Assembly: GCA_038246975.1 (NCBI GenBank)
Contig: JBBRVJ010000207.1
Span: forward strand, 1 to 6,291
Reading direction: 5' to 3'
Length of the DNA: 6,291 nucleotides
From: JAIYDJ01 sp038246975
Lineage (GTDB): Bacteria; Pseudomonadota; Alphaproteobacteria; Rhodobacterales; Rhodobacteraceae
Numbering within the stretch: position 1 is the first letter of the stretch; every line of letters starts with the position of its first letter. Of the stretch, positions 1 to 5,898 are shown piece after piece. The position numbers were made by a program, and so were the translations under genes. The notes below the pieces were generated by a model. The model had not been told where the DNA came from and did no database searches. It saw nothing but the letters and a program-made list of their open reading frames with translations.

Positions 1-233
1 CCCAGTTGCGCCCGATGACCGCGCAGGAGCTGAAATCCACCGCCGTCCTGAGCCTGCCCCTGTCCGAGGCATCGGCCAAGATCGGCAGCGGAATGCCGAC
101 CGACCCGCCCGAAGATCTGACATGGCCGGTCTGGGCGGGCGTGGCTCCGATCACCCTGTCTGTCGGTCAACCCCAACCGGACGAAGCCTGCCTGCCCGGC
201 ATGCCGCCCCCGATCATCCGGTTCGGAGCCTGA
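1..233 (+). CDS. Pyridoxamine 5'-phosphate oxidase-like flavin-binding protein, C-terminal fragment
   Basis: The 3' end of a plus-strand gene, open from the left edge (first full codon at position 3) to TGA at 231-233; 76 residues are visible. The sequence matches the C-terminal region of the PNPOx-like split-barrel family (Pyridox_ox_2 type): an E-L-K-S-T-A-V-L-S-L-P-L stretch, then S-E-A-S-A-K-I-G-S-G-M-P-T-D-P-P-E-D-L, then P-V-W-A-G-V-A-P-I and a loose proline-rich tail. The A-S-A-K-x-R-x-G-x-P-x-D and P-V-W-A-G-V pattern is what I recognise. Members bind FMN or related flavins and usually have no proven substrate, so no reaction is assigned. A TTG at position 6 is in frame but falls inside the conserved region, so it is not a start. 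The gene converges on the small secreted-protein gene with only 23 nt between stop codons. Confidence 0.8.
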   Translation, partial: QLRPMTAQELKSTAVLSLPLSEASAKIGSGMPTDPPEDLTWPVWAGVAPITLSVGQPQPDEACLPGMPPPIIRFGA

Positions 234-256
234 TCAGCGTTGTCGAGGAGTGGGGT

Positions 257-565
257 TCACCCCGCGCAATACGCCTCGGCCATCGCGCCGAACGCCTTGT
301 ACCGCTCCCAGAACGCATCGTCGCTGTCGCGCTGCGACATCTTGACGTCCTGCGCGCGGTCGGGGTCCTTGAAGAAACTGGCGGCCCGTTTCTGATCGCT
401 GCCGCGCAGCGTCATGTCGGCGACCTGACCCACACAAGCGCACAAAGACCGGTTCGCCGCCGACCGGTCGGACCGGTTGCACGCCCCTTCGACCGGACCT
501 GCCTGCACCACCAATGGCAGCATTGCGGCAACGATCGTTGCCAACACCAAAGACGTCTTGCTCAT
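257..565 (-). CDS. Small exported four-cysteine protein of unknown function
   Basis: A 102-residue protein with a clear Sec signal peptide: a lysine at residue 3, a hydrophobic core at about residues 5-20, and a likely signal peptidase I cut after V-Q-A (residue 22). The mature part of about 80 residues is soluble and charged, with cysteines at 29, 42, 44 and 100, which fits one or two disulfides in the periplasm. Other landmarks are S-D-x-x-A-A-N-R-x-L-C-x-C near residues 32-44, A-A-S-F-F-K-D-P-x-R-A-Q at 61-72, and W-E-R-Y-K-A-F-G-A-x-A-E-A-Y-C at 86-100. I recall similar proteins in Rhodobacteraceae, sometimes labelled 'arginine transporter'; nothing here supports transport, since there are no membrane spans after the signal. 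Two tandem ATGs exist (568 and 565). I chose 565 because a GAGG motif (571-574) sits 5 nt before it but only 2 nt before the other. A promoter candidate lies upstream. Confidence 0.82.
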   Translation of the reverse strand: MSKTSLVLATIVAAMLPLVVQAGPVEGACNRSDRSAANRSLCACVGQVADMTLRGSDQKRAASFFKDPDRAQDVKMSQRDSDDAFWERYKAFGAMAEAYCAG

Positions 566-632
566 CATTGCCTCGCTGCCCGCGCCCTGACCCCTGCGGG
601 ATCACCAGACTCACGGATCATTTTCTTGCATC

Positions 633-661
633 ATTCTGCCGATTCGGGGCGGAATTTTCAA
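633..661 (-). promoter_or_regulatory. Candidate sigma70-type promoter for the small exported protein
   Basis: Read on the minus strand, TTGAAA (656-661; 5 of 6 matches to the TTGACA -35 box) is followed after exactly 17 nt by CAGAAT (633-638; 4 of 6 matches to the TATAAT -10 box). A start site would fall near 626, giving a leader of about 60 nt before the ATG at 565. This A/T-rich patch stands out in an otherwise G+C-rich spacer. The evidence is motif and spacing only. Confidence 0.4.
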
Positions 662-742
662 TCCCGAGAAACAGTCGCGCGGAATATGGCTGATCTTGTC
701 CACAGGTTGGGCCAGACCGGCAGCGGCCCCCAAGATGCAGCC

Positions 743-760
743 CTGCGGCCCGCCCCGCAG
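743..760 (-). terminator. Short G+C hairpin just after the 762-1358 gene
   Basis: CTGCGG (743-748) and CCGCAG (755-760) form a 6-bp stem with a 6-nt loop. It begins one base past the TAG stop of the preceding minus-strand gene. No run of T follows on the minus strand, so a standard intrinsic terminator is not shown. It could protect the 3' end of the message or be a chance pairing in G+C-rich DNA. Confidence 0.22.
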
Positions 761-761
761 C

Positions 762-1358
762 CTAGCCCGTCGCGATTTCGGTCTGCAACCGTGCCCTGAA
801 CACATCGGGGAACATCCAGTTCGGCTGATGTCCCAGCAGCATCTGCAGGAACCCGACCGAGAATCCGGCGTCCTGACCGGCATTCTCGCGAAACGACCAC
901 CATTGCCGCAGATCGTCGAAATCTGGGGCCAGTTCGGGGCGTTCTTGATACTCTTGGGCCATCGCGGCACTGTGGACGGTCAAACAGAACAGGGTGCAGA
1001 CATAGCCTTCGGGCCAGAACTCGGCGGCTGATCCGGGGGCGGCACCGGTGGGTGGGGCTGCGGCTTTGACCGGCATTCCCGTCGTCAACTCGCGCAGCAT
1101 CAACCCGGCGGCGAATTCAAAGAACGCCCGGCGCTCGGCCTTGTCACGCGGGCGCTGACGGTCCACCGCCTCCAGCCAGCGCACGAAGATTTCGGCCAGC
1201 TTTGCCTCGTCGATCTGGAACACGCAGCCGATCTGCCGGCCCATCGCCTCGACATAGGCCTGAAACGCCGCGCGGAACCAGCGCATGCGCCGCACGGCGA
1301 TCCGCAACGGTTCGTTCGTGGCGGGCAAAGCGGCGGCACCTTGCGTCAGGTCAGACAT
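762..1358 (-). CDS. Unrecognised 198-residue protein, coupled to the gene before it
   Basis: I do not recognise this protein. It reads as a soluble, mostly helical cytoplasmic protein without a signal peptide or a convincing membrane span. Residues 18-94 look like helices with many basic residues and aromatics (R-R-M-R-W-F-R at 23-29, F-V-R-W-L-E-A-V-D at 58-66, F-F-E-F-A-A-G-L-M-L at 79-88). A flexible Ala/Pro/Gly linker follows at about 98-112. The C-terminal half (113-198) is rich in aromatics, with F-W-P-E-G-Y at 114-119, Q-W-W-S-F at 152-156 and P-N-W-M-F-P at 179-184, plus cysteines at 121 and 125. The ATG at 1358 overlaps the stop of the upstream gene (ATGTCTGA, 8 nt), and no Shine-Dalgarno motif is visible, so translation probably depends on coupling. 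A TTG at 1388 is in frame but would lengthen the overlap to 38 nt. The gene ends at TAG, 762-764. Confidence 0.72.
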   Translation of the reverse strand: MSDLTQGAAALPATNEPLRIAVRRMRWFRAAFQAYVEAMGRQIGCVFQIDEAKLAEIFVRWLEAVDRQRPRDKAERRAFFEFAAGLMLRELTTGMPVKAAAPPTGAAPGSAAEFWPEGYVCTLFCLTVHSAAMAQEYQERPELAPDFDDLRQWWSFRENAGQDAGFSVGFLQMLLGHQPNWMFPDVFRARLQTEIATG

Positions 1359-2073
1359 GGGCCGACCATTTGGTATAGAGTGCTGCAAGCGCGATCACGT
1401 CGCCCGCCCGACAGGCTGCAACCACCTCGCGGCACAGCGCCACCGACAGATCGGCGGCAGAGGCCAGTGCCGCCTCGTCCTCGTCCTCGGGGCGTTCCGA
1501 TTGCAGCCACAACAGGACCGCAAACACCGCAACCGGGGCCAAGGCGGCCCCCGGAACCCGCGCCACATCGACCGCCGACGCGTCGCGCACCACCCGTACC
1601 TCCAGCAACGCCATCGTCAGCGCCGCAGCACAGGCCGCCACATCGGTCAGTCCCTGCACCCCCGCCACCCGCCGATAGGCCAGCCGCGCCGACGCCTCGC
1701 TGACGAAGACCTCGGGGGCTGCCAACTGATCCAGCACCGCCCGCAGCGCCGCATAACCCGCCGACCCGAACGCCGCCTCGCCGTCCGAATCCCTCATCAT
1801 GGTTTGCAAGGTCGGCGCGGGCGGGCCGGGCTGCACCAGCACCTGCTTGGCCAGTCCCGACGCGGCCTCGTCCACCCCTCGGGCAATCTGTTCGACCTCG
1901 CGCAGCATCCGTTCGGCCAACCGCGCGGCGGGGGCGGGCAGCGTCATCGGCTGCACCGTTTCGCGCAGGGATTGCCCCCCCCTGCGCAACAGATGGCGCA
2001 ACCCGCGCAAGGCTTCGCGCAGCGGCATGGCATCGGGTGGGCTGGGCAAGGGCTGCAGCATCGGCGGCTCCAT
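1351..2073 (-). CDS. Unrecognised 240-residue Ala/Leu-rich helical protein
   Basis: I do not recognise this protein. The N-terminus is proline-rich (residues 1-13), followed by a basic amphipathic helix (R-E-A-L-R-G-L-R-H-L-L-R-R, 19-31) and a long charged helical stretch (about 48-78, R-L-A-E-R-M-L-R-E-V-E-Q-I-A-R). A low-complexity Pro segment at 81-87 leads to a second, alanine-rich helical domain (100-240). The most hydrophobic stretch is 174-190 (G-A-A-L-A-P-V-A-V-F-A-V-L-L-W-L-Q); it could be one membrane span or just a buried helix. A run of acidic residues follows at 195-199. There is no signal peptide. The ATG at 2073 lies 45 nt after the kinase stop; an AGGG lies 8 nt upstream of it. 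The same strand and short gap allow co-transcription with the sugar operon. The end overlaps the next gene by 8 nt, so the two products may act together. Coding is supported by the open frame, the ribosome binding site and the coupled neighbour, not by homology. Confidence 0.7.
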   Translation of the reverse strand: MEPPMLQPLPSPPDAMPLREALRGLRHLLRRGGQSLRETVQPMTLPAPAARLAERMLREVEQIARGVDEAASGLAKQVLVQPGPPAPTLQTMMRDSDGEAAFGSAGYAALRAVLDQLAAPEVFVSEASARLAYRRVAGVQGLTDVAACAAALTMALLEVRVVRDASAVDVARVPGAALAPVAVFAVLLWLQSERPEDEDEAALASAADLSVALCREVVAACRAGDVIALAALYTKWSAHV

Positions 2074-2097
2074 CGGCTGAACCCTGATCCTAGCCGA
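2073..2097 (-). promoter_or_regulatory. Possible hairpin enclosing the ribosome binding site of the 240-residue gene
   Basis: On the minus strand TCGGCT (2092-2097) can pair with AGCCGA (2073-2078), a 6-bp stem whose last base is the A of the ATG. The 13-nt loop (2079-2091) contains both purine-rich candidates, AGGA and AGGG. Such an arrangement could lower initiation until ribosomes finishing the kinase open it. The stem is short and could be chance. Confidence 0.25.
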
Positions 2098-2118
2098 AAT
2101 CCACCGCGATAGGAAGCG

Positions 2119-3075
2119 TCAGCCCCCGCGCTGCGGCGTGCGACGTATGAACGCTTCGGTCGTCGGATAGTCCCTGACGCCCGCCTGACTGCCCAACCCC
2201 GTGGCGTTCTGCGCCGAGGCCGCCTGCGCCACCTGCACCGCCTCTTGCGGGGTCAGACCCATCGCCAATCCGGTCGCGAATCCGCCGTTGAAACAGTCGC
2301 CACAGCCGCAGGTGCATGTGACATCGACCTGAAACGACGGGGTGTGAAACCGGGTGCCGTCCTGCGCGCAGTAATAGGCCCCGTCCGCGCCCAGGGTCAG
2401 GATCACGCAGCCCGCCCCCTGATCCAGCAGAAACTGCGCCAGATCGTGGTTTTCGACCAGCCCCGACAGCGCCCGCGCCTCTTCTTCGGACGGCATGAAA
2501 TAGTCGGTGTAGGGCAACAGCCGCGCCACCTTGGGCAAATCCGCGGCGGTCGAGGCGAACACGTCCAGCGTCGTGATCACCCCGCGGGCCCGCGCCTCGC
2601 GCATCACCTCTTCGGTGCGGCCCGCGTCGTCCATCCGGTTCATCAGACCCACCCCGCCGACATGCAGGATGCGGGTGTCGAGAACCCGGTCGATCTGGTC
2701 ATCGCCGACAAAGAATCCGTCCGTCGCCCCGCGTTTGTGCAGTGCGGGCCGCGCGCCATCCGGCCGCGTGGTCACGATGGAGCTTGACGTCGAATACCCC
2801 GGACAGCGCTGCATCAGTTCTGTGTCGATGCCGAACGACCCCAGCTTTTGCAGCACCCAGTCGCCCATGTCGTCCAGACCGACCCCGCCGATCGCCTGCA
2901 CCTTCAGCCCGTGCTTGGCCGCCACGATCGACGCGGACCCCGCAGCGCCCGACACCGCCAAGGTGAACTCGTCGACAAAATAGGTGCCGCCCCCCGGCGG
3001 AATGTGCGTCACGGGACGGCACAGCGCGTCGAAGGTGTAGAACCCCATGCAACTGAAATCGAAACGCGGGCTCAT
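2119..3075 (-). CDS. PfkB/ribokinase-family carbohydrate kinase with a cysteine-rich active-site loop
   Basis: A 318-residue cytoplasmic kinase, normal length for the PfkB family, which transfers ATP phosphate to a sugar, polyol or nucleoside hydroxyl. Visible family features are the substrate-binding N-terminal region with S-G-A-A-G-S-A-S-I-V-A-A-K-H-G (42-56), A-I-G-G-V-G-x-D-x-x-G (61-71), a G-A-T-D-G-F stretch (116-121), P-S-E-E-E-A (195-200, the N/S-x-x-E region), L-T-L-G-A-D-G-A (226-233), and the second signature ending G-C-G-D-C-F-N-G-G-F (257-266). The presumed catalytic base is D260. The usual D-T-T-G-A-G-D loop reads C-T-C-G-C-G-D here, so the first aspartate is a cysteine (C254). 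The ATG at 3075 overlaps the ATPase stop (ATGA); the open frame continues to 3342, but that part is a shadow of the ATPase gene. As last of the five linked sugar genes it probably phosphorylates the imported substrate. Which substrate is not evident. Confidence 0.9.
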   Translation of the reverse strand: MSPRFDFSCMGFYTFDALCRPVTHIPPGGGTYFVDEFTLAVSGAAGSASIVAAKHGLKVQAIGGVGLDDMGDWVLQKLGSFGIDTELMQRCPGYSTSSSIVTTRPDGARPALHKRGATDGFFVGDDQIDRVLDTRILHVGGVGLMNRMDDAGRTEEVMREARARGVITTLDVFASTAADLPKVARLLPYTDYFMPSEEEARALSGLVENHDLAQFLLDQGAGCVILTLGADGAYYCAQDGTRFHTPSFQVDVTCTCGCGDCFNGGFATGLAMGLTPQEAVQVAQAASAQNATGLGSQAGVRDYPTTEAFIRRTPQRGG

Positions 3076-4118
3076 GCGTCGCCCCGGATGCGGGCGCCGT
3101 CGTCGCGGAAGAAATAGAGCCTGCCCACGTCGAACCCGATGCGGATCGGCGTGTCGATTTCGGCGCGGAATGCGCGGGCGGCCTTGACCTCTACCGCCTT
3201 GGTGCCTGCCATCACGGTCAGATAGGTGACGTCGCCGGTAGGTTCGACCCCGTAGACCGAGCCTTCGAGGTTGTCGCCGCCGATCTGGCAATCCTCGGGC
3301 CGCACGCCCAGGGTGACCGGGCCGCGCAACGCCGCAGGGCACGGCACGGTGATGCCGGGTGCGGTAAAGCGGCCCTTTTCGGCCACCCCGTCGATCAGGT
3401 TCATCGGCGGCCCGCCGATAAAGCCCGCGACAAAGGTGTTGGCGGGATCGGAGTAAATCTCGTCCGGGGTGCCGACCTGCTGGATCGCGCCCTTGTTCAT
3501 GATCACGATCCGGTCGGCCAGCGTCATCGCCTCGATCTGGTCATGCGTCACATAGATCGTCGTGACCTTGAGTTGCCGTTGCAGATGCTTGATCTGCACC
3601 CGCATCGACGCGCGCAGCTTGGCGTCGAGGTTCGACAGCGGCTCGTCCATCAGAAAAACCTGCGGCTGGCGCACCACCGCCCGCGCCAGTGCCGCGCGCT
3701 GCCGCTGCCCGCCCGACAAGGCCCCCGGCTTGCGGTCCAGCAGATCGCCCAGTTCCACCATATCCGCCGCCTGCCGGATCAGCCGGTCATGCTCGCCCGC
3801 AGGCACGCGCCGCATCCGAAGCGGAAAGCGGATGTTCTCGTAGATCGTCATGTTGGGGTACAGCGCATAGCCCTGAAACACCATCGCCACATCGCGGTCG
3901 CGGGCATCGATGTCGTTCATCACCTCGCCCCCGATCACCACGGTGCCCTCGGTCGGATGCTCCAGCCCGGCGATCATCCGCATCGTCGTGGTCTTGCCAC
4001 AGCCCGACGGACCCAGCAGCACCAGAAACTCCTGATCCGTGATGTCCAGCGACATGTGCTGCACGCCGACGAACGCCCCATACCGCTTGACGATGTTCTG
4101 AAGTTGGATGGACGCCAT
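3072..4118 (-). CDS. Carbohydrate ABC transporter ATPase, MalK/UgpC type
   Basis: A 348-residue ATPase that powers sugar import from the cytoplasmic face of the permease pair. All working motifs are present: Walker A G-P-S-G-C-G-K-T-T at 36-44, Q-loop glutamine at 82, signature L-S-G-G-Q at 134-138, Walker B V-F-L-M-D-E at 154-159, D-loop S-N-L-D at 162-165, and H-loop histidine at 192. The domain after about residue 235, with L-G-V-R-P-E-D at about 280, is the TOBE/regulatory region that marks the CUT1 (MalK, UgpC, SmoK) group and separates it from amino-acid or peptide ATPases. The ATG at 4118 has an AAGG 8 nt upstream and starts 4 nt after the second permease stop. The 3' end overlaps the kinase ATG by 4 nt. 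Because these ATPases can serve several CUT1 transporters, the sequence alone does not tell the substrate. Confidence 0.96.
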   Translation of the reverse strand: MASIQLQNIVKRYGAFVGVQHMSLDITDQEFLVLLGPSGCGKTTTMRMIAGLEHPTEGTVVIGGEVMNDIDARDRDVAMVFQGYALYPNMTIYENIRFPLRMRRVPAGEHDRLIRQAADMVELGDLLDRKPGALSGGQRQRAALARAVVRQPQVFLMDEPLSNLDAKLRASMRVQIKHLQRQLKVTTIYVTHDQIEAMTLADRIVIMNKGAIQQVGTPDEIYSDPANTFVAGFIGGPPMNLIDGVAEKGRFTAPGITVPCPAALRGPVTLGVRPEDCQIGGDNLEGSVYGVEPTGDVTYLTVMAGTKAVEVKAARAFRAEIDTPIRIGFDVGRLYFFRDDGARIRGDA

Positions 4119-4122
4119 CGGA

Positions 4123-4965
4123 TCAGCCTTTTACCGCGCCCATGGTCAGACCGCGCGACAGGTGCTTCTGGATCAGGATCACCAGGATCAGGATCGGCAC
4201 GAAGGCGATGAAGGACACAAGGGCAATTGCATTGTAGATCACGCCATCCGACCCGCCGGTGAAGTTCGCCAGCGCCACCGACATGGTGTAGGCTCTTGAC
4301 GTCGAGGCTATCAGCAGCGTGAACAGGAATTCGTTGATCGCAAAGATCGCGGCGATGACTGCCGCCGTGATGATGCCGGGCAGACAGGCCGGAATGATGA
4401 TCTCCCACAAAATTCGCAGATCGCTTGCCCCGTCGGTGCGCGCGGCATCTTCGAGTTCCTTGGGAATATCCATCATGTAACTGCGGATGATCCAGGTCAC
4501 GAGGCTGAGGTTGATCGCGGCGTAGATCAGCATCAACGCCCAGACGGAATCAAGCAACCCCATGGTCTTGAACAGGAAAAAGATCGGCACCGCAACGATT
4601 GCGGGGGCCATCATCCGGGTGGACAGGATGTAGAACCCGATATTTTCGCGTCCTTTGAATTCGTACCGCGACAGCGCAAAGGCCGCCGGGATCGCCAGCA
4701 CCAGATCAATCACCACCGACCCCGCCACCGCCACCAGCGAATTGCGCAGATAGCGCGCAATCGGCCAGTCGCTGACCAGCAGATGCCAGGCGTCCAGACT
4801 GAACGTCGGCCAGTAGATCGGCTGCGGCGTGATGATTTCGGTGCGCGGCCGGAACCCGATGGTCAGGAACCACAGGATCGGCAACCCGCAGACCAGCGCC
4901 CAGGATCCCAGCACCAGATAACGCAGGATCAGGCTCTCGCCCCGCGTCTTGCGCGTGCTGGCCAT
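4123..4965 (-). CDS. Carbohydrate ABC transporter permease, MalG type
   Basis: A 280-residue inner-membrane permease, typical of the MalG half of CUT1 importers. Membrane segments are visible at about 15-37, 76-98, 112-133, 141-161, 196-220 and 245-266, giving six spans. The cytoplasmic coupling loop E-D-A-A-R-T-D-G-A-S and the following I-I-I-P (172-192) is the EAA motif that docks on the ATPase. The ending, Q-K-H-L-S-R-G-L-T-M-G-A-V-K-G, is the standard tail of this subfamily. The ATG at 4965 shares one base with the stop of the first permease (TGATG), a termination-reinitiation junction. The open frame runs on upstream to 5700, but that part is antisense-free overlap in the wrong frame of the first permease and is rejected. 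The partner subunits are the neighbouring permease and ATPase. Confidence 0.94.
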   Translation of the reverse strand: MASTRKTRGESLILRYLVLGSWALVCGLPILWFLTIGFRPRTEIITPQPIYWPTFSLDAWHLLVSDWPIARYLRNSLVAVAGSVVIDLVLAIPAAFALSRYEFKGRENIGFYILSTRMMAPAIVAVPIFFLFKTMGLLDSVWALMLIYAAINLSLVTWIIRSYMMDIPKELEDAARTDGASDLRILWEIIIPACLPGIITAAVIAAIFAINEFLFTLLIASTSRAYTMSVALANFTGGSDGVIYNAIALVSFIAFVPILILVILIQKHLSRGLTMGAVKG

Positions 4966-5894
4966 CAGGCTTTTCCCGACCGGAAGGCGCGCTTGACGAC
5001 AGTCTGCGCGATGACGACCGTGATCACCAGCATCAGAACCGACGCCGCCGAGGCATAGCCGAAGTTGAACATGCGGAACCCCTGCCGATAGATGAAATAG
5101 CTCATGGTCTCGGTCGCCCCGCCCGGCGAGCCCTGGGTCATGATATAGACGTTGGTGAACATCGTGGTGATGTCGATGCCGCGCAGCGTGATCGCGACCA
5201 CGACGATCGGCCAGATCATCGGCAAAGAGATGTTCCAAAAAATCGCAGGCCAGCTTGCCCCGTCCAGACGCGCGGCCTCTTCGATTTCCTGATCCAGACT
5301 TTGAAGGGCAGCCACGAAGATGATGAACAGGAACGGCGTCCATTGCCAGACATCGGCCACGATCAACGTCAGCCGCGCCAGCGGGATCGACGCCAGCCAG
5401 TCCACATTGCGGTCCACCACGCCCAGCGTCATCAGCAGGTCCGAAATCACCCGGCCATCGTTGAACGCCAGTTTCCAGATGAACGCGACGGCCGACGGCA
5501 TGAACAGCATCGGCATCAGAAACACGATCCGCCAGCCTTTGACGAACGGGTCGCGATAGGCGAAATAGGCCAGCGTCATGGCGATGACCGTTTGCACGAA
5601 CAGCGAAATGCTGCCGATGATCGCGGTATTGCCCAAGGCGGCCCAGAACTCGCGGTCGCCCATCAGCTTGGCGTAGTTGTCGAGGCCCACCCATTCCCAC
5701 GAGGTAAACCGCACCACGAACAGGCTTTGATAGATCGCGAAAAGCCCCGGATACAGCGTGATCGCCAGCAGGTACAGCATCGCGGGGGTCAGCAGCAGAT
5801 AGGGGAATGCCGCGCGCAGCCGGGGGCTGCGGCGACGAAGGGGGACGGCTTGCGCCACCCCCCCGGACCGGACCGAGCGAGCGTCAGTCACCAT
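4965..5894 (-). CDS. Carbohydrate ABC transporter permease, MalF/UgpA type
   Basis: A 309-residue inner-membrane permease, the first of the pair. After a basic cytoplasmic N-terminus (R-R-R at 20-22), membrane segments lie at about 30-56, 88-112, 122-142, 174-197, 218-238 and 281-300. W-V-G-L-D-N-Y (68-74) after the first span is a common mark of CUT1 MalF-like subunits. The EAA loop is E-E-A-A-R-L-D-G-A-S followed by S-L-P (205-225), and T-Q-G-S-P-G-G-A-T-E (253-262) matches the family's usual T-x-G-G-P-x-x-x-T-E. I chose the ATG at 5894, 4 nt after the stop of the binding-protein gene; an upstream extension to 5954 would run through that gene's C-terminus. No Shine-Dalgarno motif is visible before the ATG, so coupling to the preceding gene is likely. 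Confidence 0.93.
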   Translation of the reverse strand: MVTDARSVRSGGVAQAVPLRRRSPRLRAAFPYLLLTPAMLYLLAITLYPGLFAIYQSLFVVRFTSWEWVGLDNYAKLMGDREFWAALGNTAIIGSISLFVQTVIAMTLAYFAYRDPFVKGWRIVFLMPMLFMPSAVAFIWKLAFNDGRVISDLLMTLGVVDRNVDWLASIPLARLTLIVADVWQWTPFLFIIFVAALQSLDQEIEEAARLDGASWPAIFWNISLPMIWPIVVVAITLRGIDITTMFTNVYIMTQGSPGGATETMSYFIYRQGFRMFNFGYASAASVLMLVITVVIAQTVVKRAFRSGKA

Positions 5895-5898
5895 CGGA

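Noticed and set aside
252..263. GGGG-TTCA-CCCC mini hairpin at the convergent gene ends
   Set aside because: Only 4 bp, no T-run on either strand, and it includes the stop codon of the minus-strand gene. Too weak to call a terminator.
696..704. TTGTCCACA, one mismatch from a DnaA box (TTATCCACA)
   Set aside because: A single near match with no cluster, no A/T-rich unwinding region and no replication genes nearby; expected by chance.
122..799. A 225-codon plus-strand open frame across the left region
   Set aside because: It overlaps the flavin-binding protein fragment in another frame and runs antisense to the small exported protein, whose signal peptide and family-like blocks are clear. Composition is Arg/His-rich.
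1285..2112. A 275-codon plus-strand open frame opposite the two unknown genes
   Set aside because: Its translation is dominated by R, H, Q, P and G, as antisense frames of G+C-rich genes usually are. The minus-strand frames have normal composition, a ribosome binding site and a coupled junction.
2293..2316. The CxCxCxxC run read as a zinc or iron-sulfur site that would make this a different kind of protein
   Set aside because: The residues fall exactly on the second PfkB signature, with catalytic Asp and N-G-G-F in place, so the protein is a kinase first. Metal binding is kept only as a question in the findings.
3076..3342. Upstream extension of the kinase frame, which would give a 407-residue protein
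   Set aside because: The extra part overlaps the TOBE region of the ATPase in another frame and is Arg/Gly-rich. The ATG at 3075 with an ATGA overlap gives the normal family length.
4966..5700. Upstream extension of the second permease frame, which would give a 525-residue protein
   Set aside because: It covers the first permease in a different frame. The ATG at 4965 with a TGATG junction gives the standard 280-residue MalG-type protein.
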